Source: Runella slithyformis DSM 19594 (GTDB taxonomy: Bacteria; Bacteroidota; Bacteroidia; Cytophagales; Spirosomataceae). From it: a stretch of DNA of 64,000 bases. Position numbers and translations under genes: made by a program. The DNA is taken from the NCBI RefSeq assembly GCF_000218895.1, contig NC_015703.1, positions 6,504,740 through 6,568,739 of the forward strand, in the 5' to 3' direction. This document shows, piece after piece, positions 26,405-34,350 of the stretch (the stretch's first letter is position 1; every line of letters starts with the position of its first letter). Below the pieces are notes generated by a model, which was given only the letters and a program-made list of their open reading frames with translations, had not been told where the DNA came from and made no database searches.

Positions 26405-27167
26405 TTCCCTTTTTCGGTTTATCATTTTTCGGTTTCACGGTTTTGCGGTTCCTGTTTTTACGATTCCCTTTTTCGGTTTATCATTTTTCGGTTTCACGGT
26501 TTTTGCGGTTCCTGTTTTTACGATTCCCTTTTCCGGTTTATCATTTTTCGGTTTCACGGTTTTTGCGGTTCCTGTTTTTACGATTCCCTTTTTCGGTTTA
26601 TCATTTTTCGGTTTCACGGTTTTGCGGTTCCTGTTTTTACGATTCCCTTTTTCGGTTTATCATTTTTCGGTTTCACGGTTTTGCGGTTCCTGTTTTTACG
26701 ATTCCCTTTTTCGGTTTATCATTTTTCGGTTTCGCGGTTTTGCGGTTCCTGTTTTTACGATTCCCTTTTTCGGTTTATCATTTTTCGGTTTCACGGTTTT
26801 GCGGTTCCTGTTTTTACGATTCCCTTTTTCGGTTTATCATTTTTCGGTTTCACGGTTTTGCGGTTCCTGTTTTTACGATTCCCTTTTTCGGTTTATCATT
26901 TTTCGGTTTCACGGTTTTGCGGTTCCTGTTTTTACGATTCCCTTTTTCGGTTTATCATTTTTCGGTTTCACGGTTTTGCGGTTCCTGTTTTTACTATTCC
27001 CTTTTTCGGTTTATCATTTTTCGGTTTCACGGTTTTGCGGTTCCTGTTTTTACGATTCCCTTTTCCGGTTTATCATTTTTCGGTTTCACGGTTTTGCGGT
27101 TCCTGTTTTTACGATTCCCTTTTTCGGTTTATCATTTTTCAGTTTCGCGGTTTTGCGGTTTCCACCT
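26405..27167. repeat. 13-copy tandem array of a 59/60-bp unit
   Basis: The word CGGTTTATC recurs at 26415, 26474, 26534, 26594, 26653 and then every 59 bp to 27125. Copy-to-copy changes are a 4- or 5-T run (59 or 60 bp) and rare substitutions. The unit is built of four related about 14-15-nt pieces around CGGTTT. The plus strand contains no TAA, TAG or TGA within the unit, so all three forward frames stay open across the array, creating Phe-rich pseudo-ORFs. It has no unique spacers and is not a CRISPR array. Confidence 0.9.
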
Positions 27168-27521
27168 TTATGTTTCTCCCCCCTTGGCCGTATCAATGCT
27201 TTTCTGAAAAATAGCCACCAACTGACGTGCTTCACTCAGCAGGAGCTCGTCTGTAAGCATATTCGCTTTCCACAGCATCCGGAGGTTTATAGAAGTCTCT
27301 CGCAGTTCTTTGTGCGCAATCTTCATTTTGTGAACAAAATCTTTTTTTGATTCAGCGGCCTGCGCTTCACCGTATACTAAAGCGGGTGCCGTTCCTGACC
27401 TGAGAAGTTGGTCAGCCAAATGCTTTCCGGCAGCCGTTTTCGGCAACCTTTCACTCGCCTCAATGATCAAAACTCCAAAATCGATCAACCGCTCTTCTAA
27501 ATCAAACTTTCGATAACTCAT
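27168..27521 (-). CDS. four-helix-bundle protein (23S rRNA intervening-sequence protein family)
   Basis: 117 aa, all-helical, with the family pattern of an N-terminal KFDLEERLIDFGVLIIEASERLP, then GKHLADQLLRSGTAPALVYGEAQ and an ELRETSINLRMLWKAN helix. Members (TIGR02436-type) were first seen inside rRNA intervening sequences but are widely found as stand-alone chromosomal genes, often next to repetitive DNA. Function is unknown. The stop codon abuts the end of the 59/60-bp array, so the array lies directly downstream of this gene. Confidence 0.88.
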   Translation of the reverse strand: MSYRKFDLEERLIDFGVLIIEASERLPKTAAGKHLADQLLRSGTAPALVYGEAQAAESKKDFVHKMKIAHKELRETSINLRMLWKANMLTDELLLSEARQLVAIFQKSIDTAKGGET

Positions 27522-27581
27522 TGCTGCTGCTTTTAAAGGGAAGAAATCTTTTGTTTGGATTTAGACTCCACTTTTAACAGC

Positions 27582-27697
27582 AGTATACCTTTTGCAGTTT
27601 AAAATTTTGCGGTTTTTCATTTTTCGGTTGTTCCCCTCAATTCCCGGCATCTCAGCATTCGCTTTTCTCAGTATACCTTTTGCAGTTTAAAATTTTT
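27582..27697. repeat. 28-bp direct repeat, 88 bp apart
   Basis: Identical 28-bp words start at 27582 and 27670 (beginning CAGTATACCTTTTGC). Between and around them are decayed copies of the CGGTTT-type array motif. They lie upstream of the four-helix-bundle gene and after the end of aroQ. Confidence 0.7.
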
Positions 27698-27729
27698 CAG
27701 TTCATGATTTGGCGGTTCACCTTTCCCGA

Positions 27730-28161
27730 TCATGATACAAAATACCTAACCGCCAACTCATATCCTTTCAGCCCCAACCCAACGACCACACCTTTGACCC
27801 GGCTGCTCAGATAACTGTGGTGGCGAAAAGCCTCGCGGGCGTGAACGTTGGAAATATGCACTTCGACGGCGGGGGTTGTCACGGCCGAAAGCGCATCGGC
27901 AATGGCGACCGATGTGTGCGTATAAGCTCCGGCATTCAGCACGATTCCGTCGAACAAAAATCCGACCTCGTGGATCTTGTCGATGAGTGCACCTTCGTGA
28001 TTGGACTGAAAATAGTGAAGCTCTACCTCCGGAAAGGTCGATTGCAGCGTTTGGAAGTAATCTTCAAAGGTTTGACTGCCGTAAATGGTTGGCTCGCGTT
28101 TGCCCAATAAGTTGAGATTAGGGCCGTTGATAATCAGAATTTTTTTCACCGGATTGATCAT
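27730..28161 (-). CDS. aroQ: type II 3-dehydroquinate dehydratase
   Basis: 143 aa, the usual size of the dodecameric type II enzyme. Visible motifs are [19 protein letters not shown] (with the active-site Tyr and Arg lid), [16 protein letters not shown] and [18 protein letters not shown] (catalytic His region). It removes water from 3-dehydroquinate in the shikimate pathway. It is the only shikimate gene in the window and seems independently transcribed. Confidence 0.96.
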   Translation of the reverse strand: MINPVKKILIINGPNLNLLGKREPTIYGSQTFEDYFQTLQSTFPEVELHYFQSNHEGALIDKIHEVGFLFDGIVLNAGAYTHTSVAIADALSAVTTPAVEVHISNVHAREAFRHHSYLSSRVKGVVVGLGLKGYELAVRYFVS

Positions 28162-28225
28162 GTTGCTTAGGGCGCAATATTAACATCTTCTTTGGAGAAT
28201 CAATTTGTTTTAGGCTGTTTCTCCC

Positions 28226-28257
28226 AAAAAAAGCCTCCGCGTTTGCGCAGAGGCTTT
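28226..28257 (-). terminator. intrinsic terminator of the RND efflux operon
   Basis: On the minus strand AAAGCCTC pairs with GAGGCTTT around a GC-rich inner stem, followed by a run of seven T (complement of 28226-28232). It lies 28 bp beyond the stop of the RND transporter gene. Confidence 0.85.
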
Positions 28258-28284
28258 GAAGAAAGGTATGGAATAACAGCACTA

Positions 28285-31200
28285 TTACGCTTCTTCCGCC
28301 ATCAGTTTTTCAGGGGCGGCTTTATCGGAATGCTTTTTTTCATTCAGCGATAAGTACGAATAAATCGCCGGAATGATGTATAAAGTGAGAATGGTGGAAA
28401 ACAACAATCCTCCCACCACCGAAATTCCCATGGAAACCCGGCTTTCAGAACCCGCACCCAACGCTAAGGCAATGGGCAAAATCCCTAAGATAGCGCACAG
28501 ACTCGTCATGATGATCGGGCGGAAACGTGCTGCTGAGGCCGCTTTGACGGCTTCCAGTTTATTGAGTCCCGCTTCTTTCTGCTGATTGGCAAACTCCACG
28601 ATCAAAATACCGTTCTTGGTCACGAGCCCTACAAGGGTAATGATTCCGATCTGACTGAACACATTGAGCGTTTGGCTGAAATCCCACAACGACAACAACG
28701 CCCCGCACACCGCCAGCGGCACCGTCAGCAGGATGATGATGGGGTCGATAAAGCTTTCAAACTGAGCCGCCAAAATCAAATAAATCAGCACCAACGCTAA
28801 CCCAAAGGCAAACAAAAGGGAAGACGAACTGTCTTTAAACTCCCGTGACTGTCCGTCCAGGGCCGTGGTGTAGGTATCGTCCAACACCGATTTGGCAATC
28901 TTATCCATTTCGTCGAGGGCCTGTCCCAAGGTTACTCCTTTGGCCAGACCGGCGGTAACGGTTGCGGCGGAGGCTCGGTTGAAACGAAACAATTGCGGCG
29001 GAGAACTCTGCTCGGTGAGTTTGACAAAGTTGTCCAACTGAATCAATTCTCCGCGATTGCTTTTTACAAATAGTGATTTCAGGTCCATGATGTCGTTGCG
29101 GTCCACCCGGTCGATCTGCCCGATGACCTGGTATTGTTTTCCATTCATCAGAAAGTACCCAAACCGACGACCCGATAGACCGAGTTGCAGCGTTTGGGCA
29201 ATGTCCTGAATCGAAACGCCCAGGTTTTGCGCTTTATCGCGGTCAATCTCCAACCGAATTTCGGGCTTCGTAAATTTGAGATTTACGTCGGTACCCACAA
29301 ACATCGGACTCTCGTTAACGCGTTTCATGAGCTCCGGAATCACCCCCCGGAGTTTTTCATAGCTTGTCGCCTGAATCACGTACGACACCGGAAAGTTATT
29401 TCCGCGTTGCCCCGTTTGAATCGTGGGGTCTTGGATAACGAAGGATTTAGCCCCCGAAATTTTCCTGACTTTTGCCTGAATGGCATCGGCTATTTCCATT
29501 TGCGAGCGTTGGCGTAATTCGGGCTCACTCAACACGACCCGCACAAAACCGGTGTTGGTGGCATTGGTCGAAAAGCCCGGAGCCGTAATGGTGATAAGGG
29601 CATCCTTTTCATTGGGCTTCACTTCATCATTGACCACCTTGGCAAACTCCTGAAGGTATTTGTCAGTAAAATCAAACGTAGCGCCTTCCTGCAATGTAAG
29701 GGATACTCGGAGACCGCGACGGTCTTCCATCGGAGCCAATTCAGAAGGAATAGCGTCGTATTTGAACAGTGCGTAAATAACTCCGATAAAGCCCGCCATC
29801 AGCACCCACGCCAACCAACGCACCTTCATAAAACCGGCCAAAGATGATTCGTAGGCGCTGTTTAACCATTGAAAGAACGGCTCCGTGACGCGGTATAACC
29901 AAGGTTGCTTATGGCGCGTTTTGAGGAGTTTGGAACTGAGCATCGGTGTGAGCGTCAGCGACACAAAGGCCGAAATGATCACCGAGCCCGCCACCACGAT
30001 TCCGAATTCGCGGAACAGTCGGCCCGTGACACCCTGTAAGAATATGATCGGCAAAAACACTGCCGCCAATGTAACGGTGGTAGAGATAATGGCAAAGTAA
30101 ATTTCTTTGGAACCCGTAATGGCCGCATCCCACGGCGACATTCCTTCTTCGATCTTGGTATAAATATTTTCCAACACCACAATGGCATCATCCACCACCA
30201 GGCCGATGGATAGCACAATACCGAGGAGAGTCAATACATTGATGGAGAAACCCATGATGTACATCAGGAAGAATGTTCCTACCAACGAAACGGGAATAGC
30301 CGTCAACGGAATGAGTGTACTGCGCCAGTCGCGCAGGAAGATAAAGATGATCAGCGCCACCAATATAAACGCCGTGATGATGGTCTCTTCCACCTCTGCA
30401 ATGGAACGCCGCACCGAGCGAGTATAATCAAACCCAATGGCCGGAACGATATCGGCAGGCAGTTCTTTTTTGATCTGTTCAAAACGCTTGTAAACCTCAT
30501 CCACAATGGCGATCTGGTTGGCACCGGGCTGAGGAACTACGGCCACGCCCACCATCGGAATCCCGTCACGACGCATCAGGGTGCGCTCGTTTTCAGGCCC
30601 CAACTCGGCACGGCCTACGTCCCTGAATTTTACTACCCTATCTTCTTCTTCTTTAACGATCAGGTTATTAAACTCTTCGACCGTGGTCAGACGGCCCAAG
30701 GTGCGCACAGTCAGCTCGGTAGAAGCGCCTTCAATAGTGCCCGAAGGCAACTCAATATTTTGACGGGTAAGGGCATTCAACACATCAATGGCCGTCAGAC
30801 GGTAAGAGGCCAATTTGAGCGGATCGATCCACAAACGCATTGAGTAGCGTTTTTCCCCCCATACCTGAATTGAGCTGACACCGGAAACGGTTTGCAGACG
30901 CTCTTTGATCTGACGTTCGACCACATCATTGAGGTCCAGCATGGAGCGTTTTTCGCTTTTTACGTTCAGAAAGAAGATAGGATTGGAATCGGCATCGGCT
31001 TTGGAAACGATCGGTGGGTCAATGTCACGCGGCAATAGTCCCAACGAACGGGATACGCGGTCGCGTACGTCATTGGCGGCAGTCTCCAAATCAACGCCCA
31101 AATCAAATTCTACGGTGATATTGCTGCGACCGTCGCGGCTGGACGAGGTCAGGGTTTTGATACCCGAAATACCGTTGATGGATTCTTCCAATGGCTCAGT

Positions 31201-31392
31201 GATCTGAGATTCAATGATCTCAGCGTTGGCTCCCGTATAGTTGGTGCTCACGTTAATCACGGGTGGGTCTACGCTGGGATACTCCCGGACCCCCAAATAC
31301 GAAAACCCGATCAAGCCAAAAATGATGATGATCAGCGACATCACGACCGCAAGAACGGGGCGCTGAATGCTGGTTGTAGATAACGATGCCAT
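28285..31392 (-). CDS. RND family multidrug efflux permease (AcrB/MexF-like)
   Basis: 1035 aa, normal for a HAE-1 type RND pump. It begins with the first transmembrane helix (ALAVVMSLIIIIFGLIGF) followed by YPSVDPPVINVSTNY. It has the long periplasmic loops, GFDYTRSVRRSI before TM2, and the TM4 proton-relay region SIGLVVDDAIVVLENIY with its paired aspartates. The C-terminal half repeats the architecture and ends near TLYIIPAIYSYL. It exports hydrophobic or amphiphilic compounds using the proton gradient. It lies 33 bp after the adaptor gene on the same strand. Confidence 0.95.
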   Translation of the reverse strand: MASLSTTSIQRPVLAVVMSLIIIIFGLIGFSYLGVREYPSVDPPVINVSTNYTGANAEIIESQITEPLEESINGISGIKTLTSSSRDGRSNITVEFDLGVDLETAANDVRDRVSRSLGLLPRDIDPPIVSKADADSNPIFFLNVKSEKRSMLDLNDVVERQIKERLQTVSGVSSIQVWGEKRYSMRLWIDPLKLASYRLTAIDVLNALTRQNIELPSGTIEGASTELTVRTLGRLTTVEEFNNLIVKEEEDRVVKFRDVGRAELGPENERTLMRRDGIPMVGVAVVPQPGANQIAIVDEVYKRFEQIKKELPADIVPAIGFDYTRSVRRSIAEVEETIITAFILVALIIFIFLRDWRSTLIPLTAIPVSLVGTFFLMYIMGFSINVLTLLGIVLSIGLVVDDAIVVLENIYTKIEEGMSPWDAAITGSKEIYFAIISTTVTLAAVFLPIIFLQGVTGRLFREFGIVVAGSVIISAFVSLTLTPMLSSKLLKTRHKQPWLYRVTEPFFQWLNSAYESSLAGFMKVRWLAWVLMAGFIGVIYALFKYDAIPSELAPMEDRRGLRVSLTLQEGATFDFTDKYLQEFAKVVNDEVKPNEKDALITITAPGFSTNATNTGFVRVVLSEPELRQRSQMEIADAIQAKVRKISGAKSFVIQDPTIQTGQRGNNFPVSYVIQATSYEKLRGVIPELMKRVNESPMFVGTDVNLKFTKPEIRLEIDRDKAQNLGVSIQDIAQTLQLGLSGRRFGYFLMNGKQYQVIGQIDRVDRNDIMDLKSLFVKSNRGELIQLDNFVKLTEQSSPPQLFRFNRASAATVTAGLAKGVTLGQALDEMDKIAKSVLDDTYTTALDGQSREFKDSSSSLLFAFGLALVLIYLILAAQFESFIDPIIILLTVPLAVCGALLSLWDFSQTLNVFSQIGIITLVGLVTKNGILIVEFANQQKEAGLNKLEAVKAASAARFRPIIMTSLCAILGILPIALALGAGSESRVSMGISVVGGLLFSTILTLYIIPAIYSYLSLNEKKHSDKAAPEKLMAEEA

Positions 31393-31425
31393 AGTTAATT
31401 ATAAATTGTTCAAAACAGGCTTAGC

Positions 31426-32553
31426 TCACTGTTTAACCATTGCTTCTTTAATGTCAACCGGCCCTCCCGGCTTTACCTGCAATATCCCCGACGTAATAAG
31501 CGTATCGCCTACGTGCAGGCCTTTGTAGATTTCAATGGTTCGGTCGCCGCGCGTACCGATCTGCACTTCGACGGGCTCGGCCTTATTGTTTTTTACCAGG
31601 AATACACTGTGTCCCTTCAGGCCCGGGATCACGGCTTCGGTCGGAACCAGAATTCCGTTGGACTTGGTATTCAGAATAATCTCAATGCGGGCAAACGACC
31701 CGGGGAACAACTTACGACCGTTGTTCGGACTTGTAGCCCGAAGCGTCAGTGTACGGGTATTGGGGTCAATTTTAGGTTCAATGGCGTATACACGGCCGTA
31801 AAATTTCTCGTCGCCGCCTTCGGTAGTGAACGTAATAGCGGTGCCTTTGCTGACATTAGCCGCGTATTTGGCCGGCACGGAAAAGTCGATTTTGGCAGGA
31901 TTGACGTTGGTCAGGGTAGCGATCTTAGCCACCGTTCCGGGCGACAGATAACTTCCTTCACTCACGTACCGCAGACCGATAGTGCCGTCGAACGGCGCCC
32001 GAATGACGGTCTTGGCGATTTGGGCCGAGAGGTTTTCAATATCGGCATTCATGCTGTTGAGGTTGGTCAAACTGATGTCGTAATCACGCTGGCTGATGGC
32101 TTCTTTTTCCAACAGCTTTTTCTGACGCTCTTCGTTGACCTCGGCCAATTTCTTTTGGTATTGCAATTTCTGCAACTGGGCCTGCAAATCGGCATCGTTG
32201 ATACGGACCAGAACGGTTCCTTTCTTTACATAATCGCCTTCTTTAAAATTAATGGAAGTAATCCGTCCCGCGATCTCGCTCCGAATGTCTACCTCTTCAT
32301 TGGCAATAATGGTACCGGTCGAGAGTATTTTTTCTTCCAACCGCTGATTGCCGATGACCATGATATTGACGGGTGCCGGACCTCCCCCTTTGGCACCGCC
32401 CGGCGCGGCAGGTCCGTTGCCGGCACCCTTACCGCCCGAAGCGCCCGGTTCTTCTTTTTTAGAAGTATACTCTTTGAGCCGGGGATAAAACGCCAGGCCG
32501 GTAATAATTAAAATTACAAGTACCGTTAAAATTGATTTTATAGGTTTGCTCAT
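31426..32553 (-). CDS. RND efflux periplasmic adaptor (membrane fusion protein)
   Basis: 375 aa from the ATG at 32553, which directly precedes one N-terminal membrane segment (SILTVLVILIITGLAFY); an upstream ATG at 32658 would add 35 residues without improving the signal. A Gly/Pro/Ala-rich linker is followed by the barrel-sandwich hybrid (GRITSINFKEGDYVKKGTVLVRIND), a coiled-coil hairpin (KKLAEVNEERQKKLLEKEAISQRDYD) and beta-barrel domains (VIRAPFDGTIG). It bridges the RND pump to an outer-membrane channel. No TolC-type gene is present, so a channel coded elsewhere must be used. Confidence 0.92.
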   Translation of the reverse strand: MSKPIKSILTVLVILIITGLAFYPRLKEYTSKKEEPGASGGKGAGNGPAAPGGAKGGGPAPVNIMVIGNQRLEEKILSTGTIIANEEVDIRSEIAGRITSINFKEGDYVKKGTVLVRINDADLQAQLQKLQYQKKLAEVNEERQKKLLEKEAISQRDYDISLTNLNSMNADIENLSAQIAKTVIRAPFDGTIGLRYVSEGSYLSPGTVAKIATLTNVNPAKIDFSVPAKYAANVSKGTAITFTTEGGDEKFYGRVYAIEPKIDPNTRTLTLRATSPNNGRKLFPGSFARIEIILNTKSNGILVPTEAVIPGLKGHSVFLVKNNKAEPVEVQIGTRGDRTIEIYKGLHVGDTLITSGILQVKPGGPVDIKEAMVKQ

Positions 32554-33005
32554 TCCGGTTAGGTATTGGGTAATCGTCGTAAATGGAAAGGGGAAAAAAA
32601 CGAAGGGCGAAATTACGGCAATCGTCTGACTTGTACGGTGTGATTTCGCATATTTCACTCCTATTTACTCAAAAATGTACAGTTTTGGCTTGGGCGTCGA
32701 CCAATTTGATTTTTGTGTCGTCTAATGAAACAAAAGAAGCGACACCCTAATGGTGCCGCTTCCAAAGCAAAGATGTATAAACTGAAGTACCTTATCATTT
32801 CAACTCATTCCTCATTTATTTGTAAAAATAAGGAGGCTGCATACGCATAACTGCATATCTGATAACGCCTTTTCGACTGTGTTCAATGATACCTGGTTTT
32901 GTATTTATTTAAAACGGGACAATGATACTGAATGATAAGGATTATAGTTCAAAAAAGGGGTTGGCTTACTAAAAGCCCATATCTTCCATGACCGTAATGC
33001 CCGTG
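32554..33005. other. intergenic region with one imperfect hairpin
   Basis: About 450 bp without a gene, upstream of the adaptor. The only structure noticed is a hairpin at 32736-32762 (11-bp arms with one mismatch, 5-nt loop) lacking a T tail. No promoter box was identified with confidence. Confidence 0.45.
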
Positions 33006-33100
33006 CTGTCGGTTAAAAGTAACCGACAGGGGAGGTTTCTCAAAACCTCGCATCGTTCGGTTTTGAGAAACCTTATCCGGCAGATTTGAGAATCTGCCGG
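33006..33100. repeat. cluster of three perfect hairpins in 95 bp
   Basis: Hairpin 1 has 10-bp arms 33006-33015 and 33020-33029. Hairpin 2 has 15-bp arms 33033-33047 and 33059-33073. Hairpin 3 has 10-bp arms 33077-33086 and 33091-33100. All three stems are perfect. The middle one contains the core GGTTTCTCAAAACC also found at 10.46 kb. This looks like a REP/BIME-type palindromic element, or possibly a structured RNA. Confidence 0.75.
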
Positions 33101-33315
33101 CACTCAAGTTCGTTTTAGTAAGAAAGCCTTGAGACGGTGTAAAATCGAGATGTAGTTGAATGCTGAGAAAACTCTCTTTTCAAATAACGGTATATATAAG
33201 TAATCACGCAAAATTAGGCTGGATATTATAATATTAACCTTTGATACTTTAACCCCACGCCGCGCGGCGGTCCGACTTTAGGCTGGGGCAGAGAGAAGCA
33301 AGCTTACCGTGCAAT

Positions 33316-33369
33316 GGCTTTAGCCCTGACTTGCTGTCATCAAAATGCGGAAATGTCATGGCTAAAGCC
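33316..33369. repeat. imperfect 15-bp inverted repeat with GGCTTTAGCC core
   Basis: Arms 33316-33330 and 33355-33369 are reverse complements at 14 of 15 positions, around a 24-nt loop. The core GGCTTTAGCC/GGCTAAAGCC is a perfect 10-bp match. It lies between the three-hairpin cluster and the next small palindrome. Confidence 0.65.
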
Positions 33370-33395
33370 GGAAAGATTAAGTCAGTTTTTTTCCC

Positions 33396-33411
33396 CCGGC
33401 CTAAAGGCCGG
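33396..33411. repeat. 16-bp palindrome CCGGCCTAAAGGCCGG
   Basis: A 7-bp perfect stem around a 2-nt centre, preceded by T and C runs. It is part of the same hairpin-rich intergenic zone. Confidence 0.6.
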
Positions 33412-33566
33412 AGTTTCAGGAGGTTCCTGTAAAGCTGCTAACAAAATGTCGTTTAATTTTGCTCATTTACTTATGTCTTTTACACTTTAGTTGTATTTTA
33501 GAAAAAACTTACTTTTATCTACTGTTCCGTTACACACTTCTCACAATTATTTTTAGTTTAAAAATT

Positions 33567-33746
33567 ATGGTATTTATTAAATTATTTTTGGGAATGAGCT
33601 TTTCTTTCCTAATAGATTATTTACTTTATCGCTTTTTTATTGCGAAAGGTGTGAATAAAAAGAAGGCACTATTGGTAACGCTATTGTTTAGTATTACGCA
33701 CAAAATAGGTGTATTTGTAGCATTGAAATATGTTGAACTCATTTGA
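33567..33746 (+). CDS. small hydrophobic membrane protein
   Basis: 59 aa from the ATG at 33567; the frame extends 36 codons upstream to an ATG at 33459, but that part is AT-rich with unlikely codons. Two hydrophobic segments (VFIKLFLGMSFSFLIDYLLYRFF and LLVTLLFSITHKIGVFVAL) are separated by a basic loop (AKGVNKKKA), suggesting a two-helix inner-membrane protein with a cytoplasmic loop. I recognise no family. A strong terminator directly after supports that a transcript ends here. Confidence 0.55.
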   Translation: MVFIKLFLGMSFSFLIDYLLYRFFIAKGVNKKKALLVTLLFSITHKIGVFVALKYVELI

Positions 33747-33768
33747 ATAAAACCATACTTCTCTTCAC

Positions 33769-33808
33769 AAAAAAAAGAGCGATGTTTTGATTTATCGCTC
33801 TTTTTTTT
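33769..33808. terminator. bidirectional intrinsic terminator
   Basis: A perfect 15-bp stem (33769-33783 with 33794-33808) with an A8 run on one side and a T8 run on the other. It separates the small membrane protein gene from the convergent SusCD operon and suits both strands. Confidence 0.9.
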
Positions 33809-33823
33809 GTTTTTAGGTAATAA

Positions 33824-34300
33824 TTACAACCGAATGGTCCAGCCCATGCGTTTGAAGTTTTCACTTGCTTTTATCTCCGTGCCGTTGCCTTCCAGCATCA
33901 GTACCAGCGTAACCGTTCTTCCCGCCTGAGCAGGAGCCGACAGAATCTCAACTTCAAGTTCCCCAAAACTGGTATTGGCCGGGATGGACACCGTCTCGGA
34001 GGTCAATCGATAGTGAGTTCCGGCGACCGCCGTTGAATTTTGAGTATCTACCACTACTTTAATGGTTTCGGCATTGGGGCGCTGCGGGCCTACCAAATTA
34101 ATACGCGTCTTAATGATTCCCGCTCCGTTGGCTACCGTCACCAACGGAAACGTACGGCCGGCAGCCGGGGCGGTAGTCACCGCCGCATCAAACTCAACCA
34201 CCGAAGGGCCGTCATAAATTTTAGCGGGATTTTCAAAGCAGGCGGTTAGCCCAATGGCTAAAAATGCCGAAAAAACCGCGTTTAAAATGTATTTTTTCAT
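33824..34300 (-). CDS. SusCD-linked lipoprotein with DUF4843/Calx-beta-like domain
   Basis: 158 aa from the ATG at 34300. A lipoprotein signal (KKYILNAVFSAFLAIGLTAC, Cys20) leads into an immunoglobulin-like region with a VVVDTQNSTAVAGTHYRL motif, the AVxGxHY pattern found in Calx-beta and DUF4843 proteins, ending in a strand-rich C-terminus. It is the third gene of the operon after SusC and SusD (50-bp spacing). It is probably a surface-exposed accessory (SusE/F-like position) that binds the substrate of the system. Confidence 0.78.
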   Translation of the reverse strand: MKKYILNAVFSAFLAIGLTACFENPAKIYDGPSVVEFDAAVTTAPAAGRTFPLVTVANGAGIIKTRINLVGPQRPNAETIKVVVDTQNSTAVAGTHYRLTSETVSIPANTSFGELEVEILSAPAQAGRTVTLVLMLEGNGTEIKASENFKRMGWTIRL

Positions 34301-34350
34301 TTTGTTTCTGTTTAAAGTTAACAACTTAATCTTGTCAGCAAAGCCCCTTT

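Noticed and set aside
26243..26425. 60-codon minus-strand frame left of the tandem array
   Set aside because: Encoded by degenerate repeat text; aromatic-rich low-complexity product.
26405..27167. CRISPR array
   Set aside because: The units are contiguous with no unique spacers, and no cas genes are present in the window.
26376..27350. Long plus-strand Phe-rich reading frames (up to 324 codons) across the 59/60-bp array
   Set aside because: All three forward frames are open because the repeat unit lacks stop trinucleotides; the product is an artefact of the repeat.
33459..33566. Upstream extension of the small membrane protein to an ATG at 33459
   Set aside because: The added 36 residues are AT-driven low-complexity sequence and the internal ATG at 33567 gives a cleaner two-helix protein.
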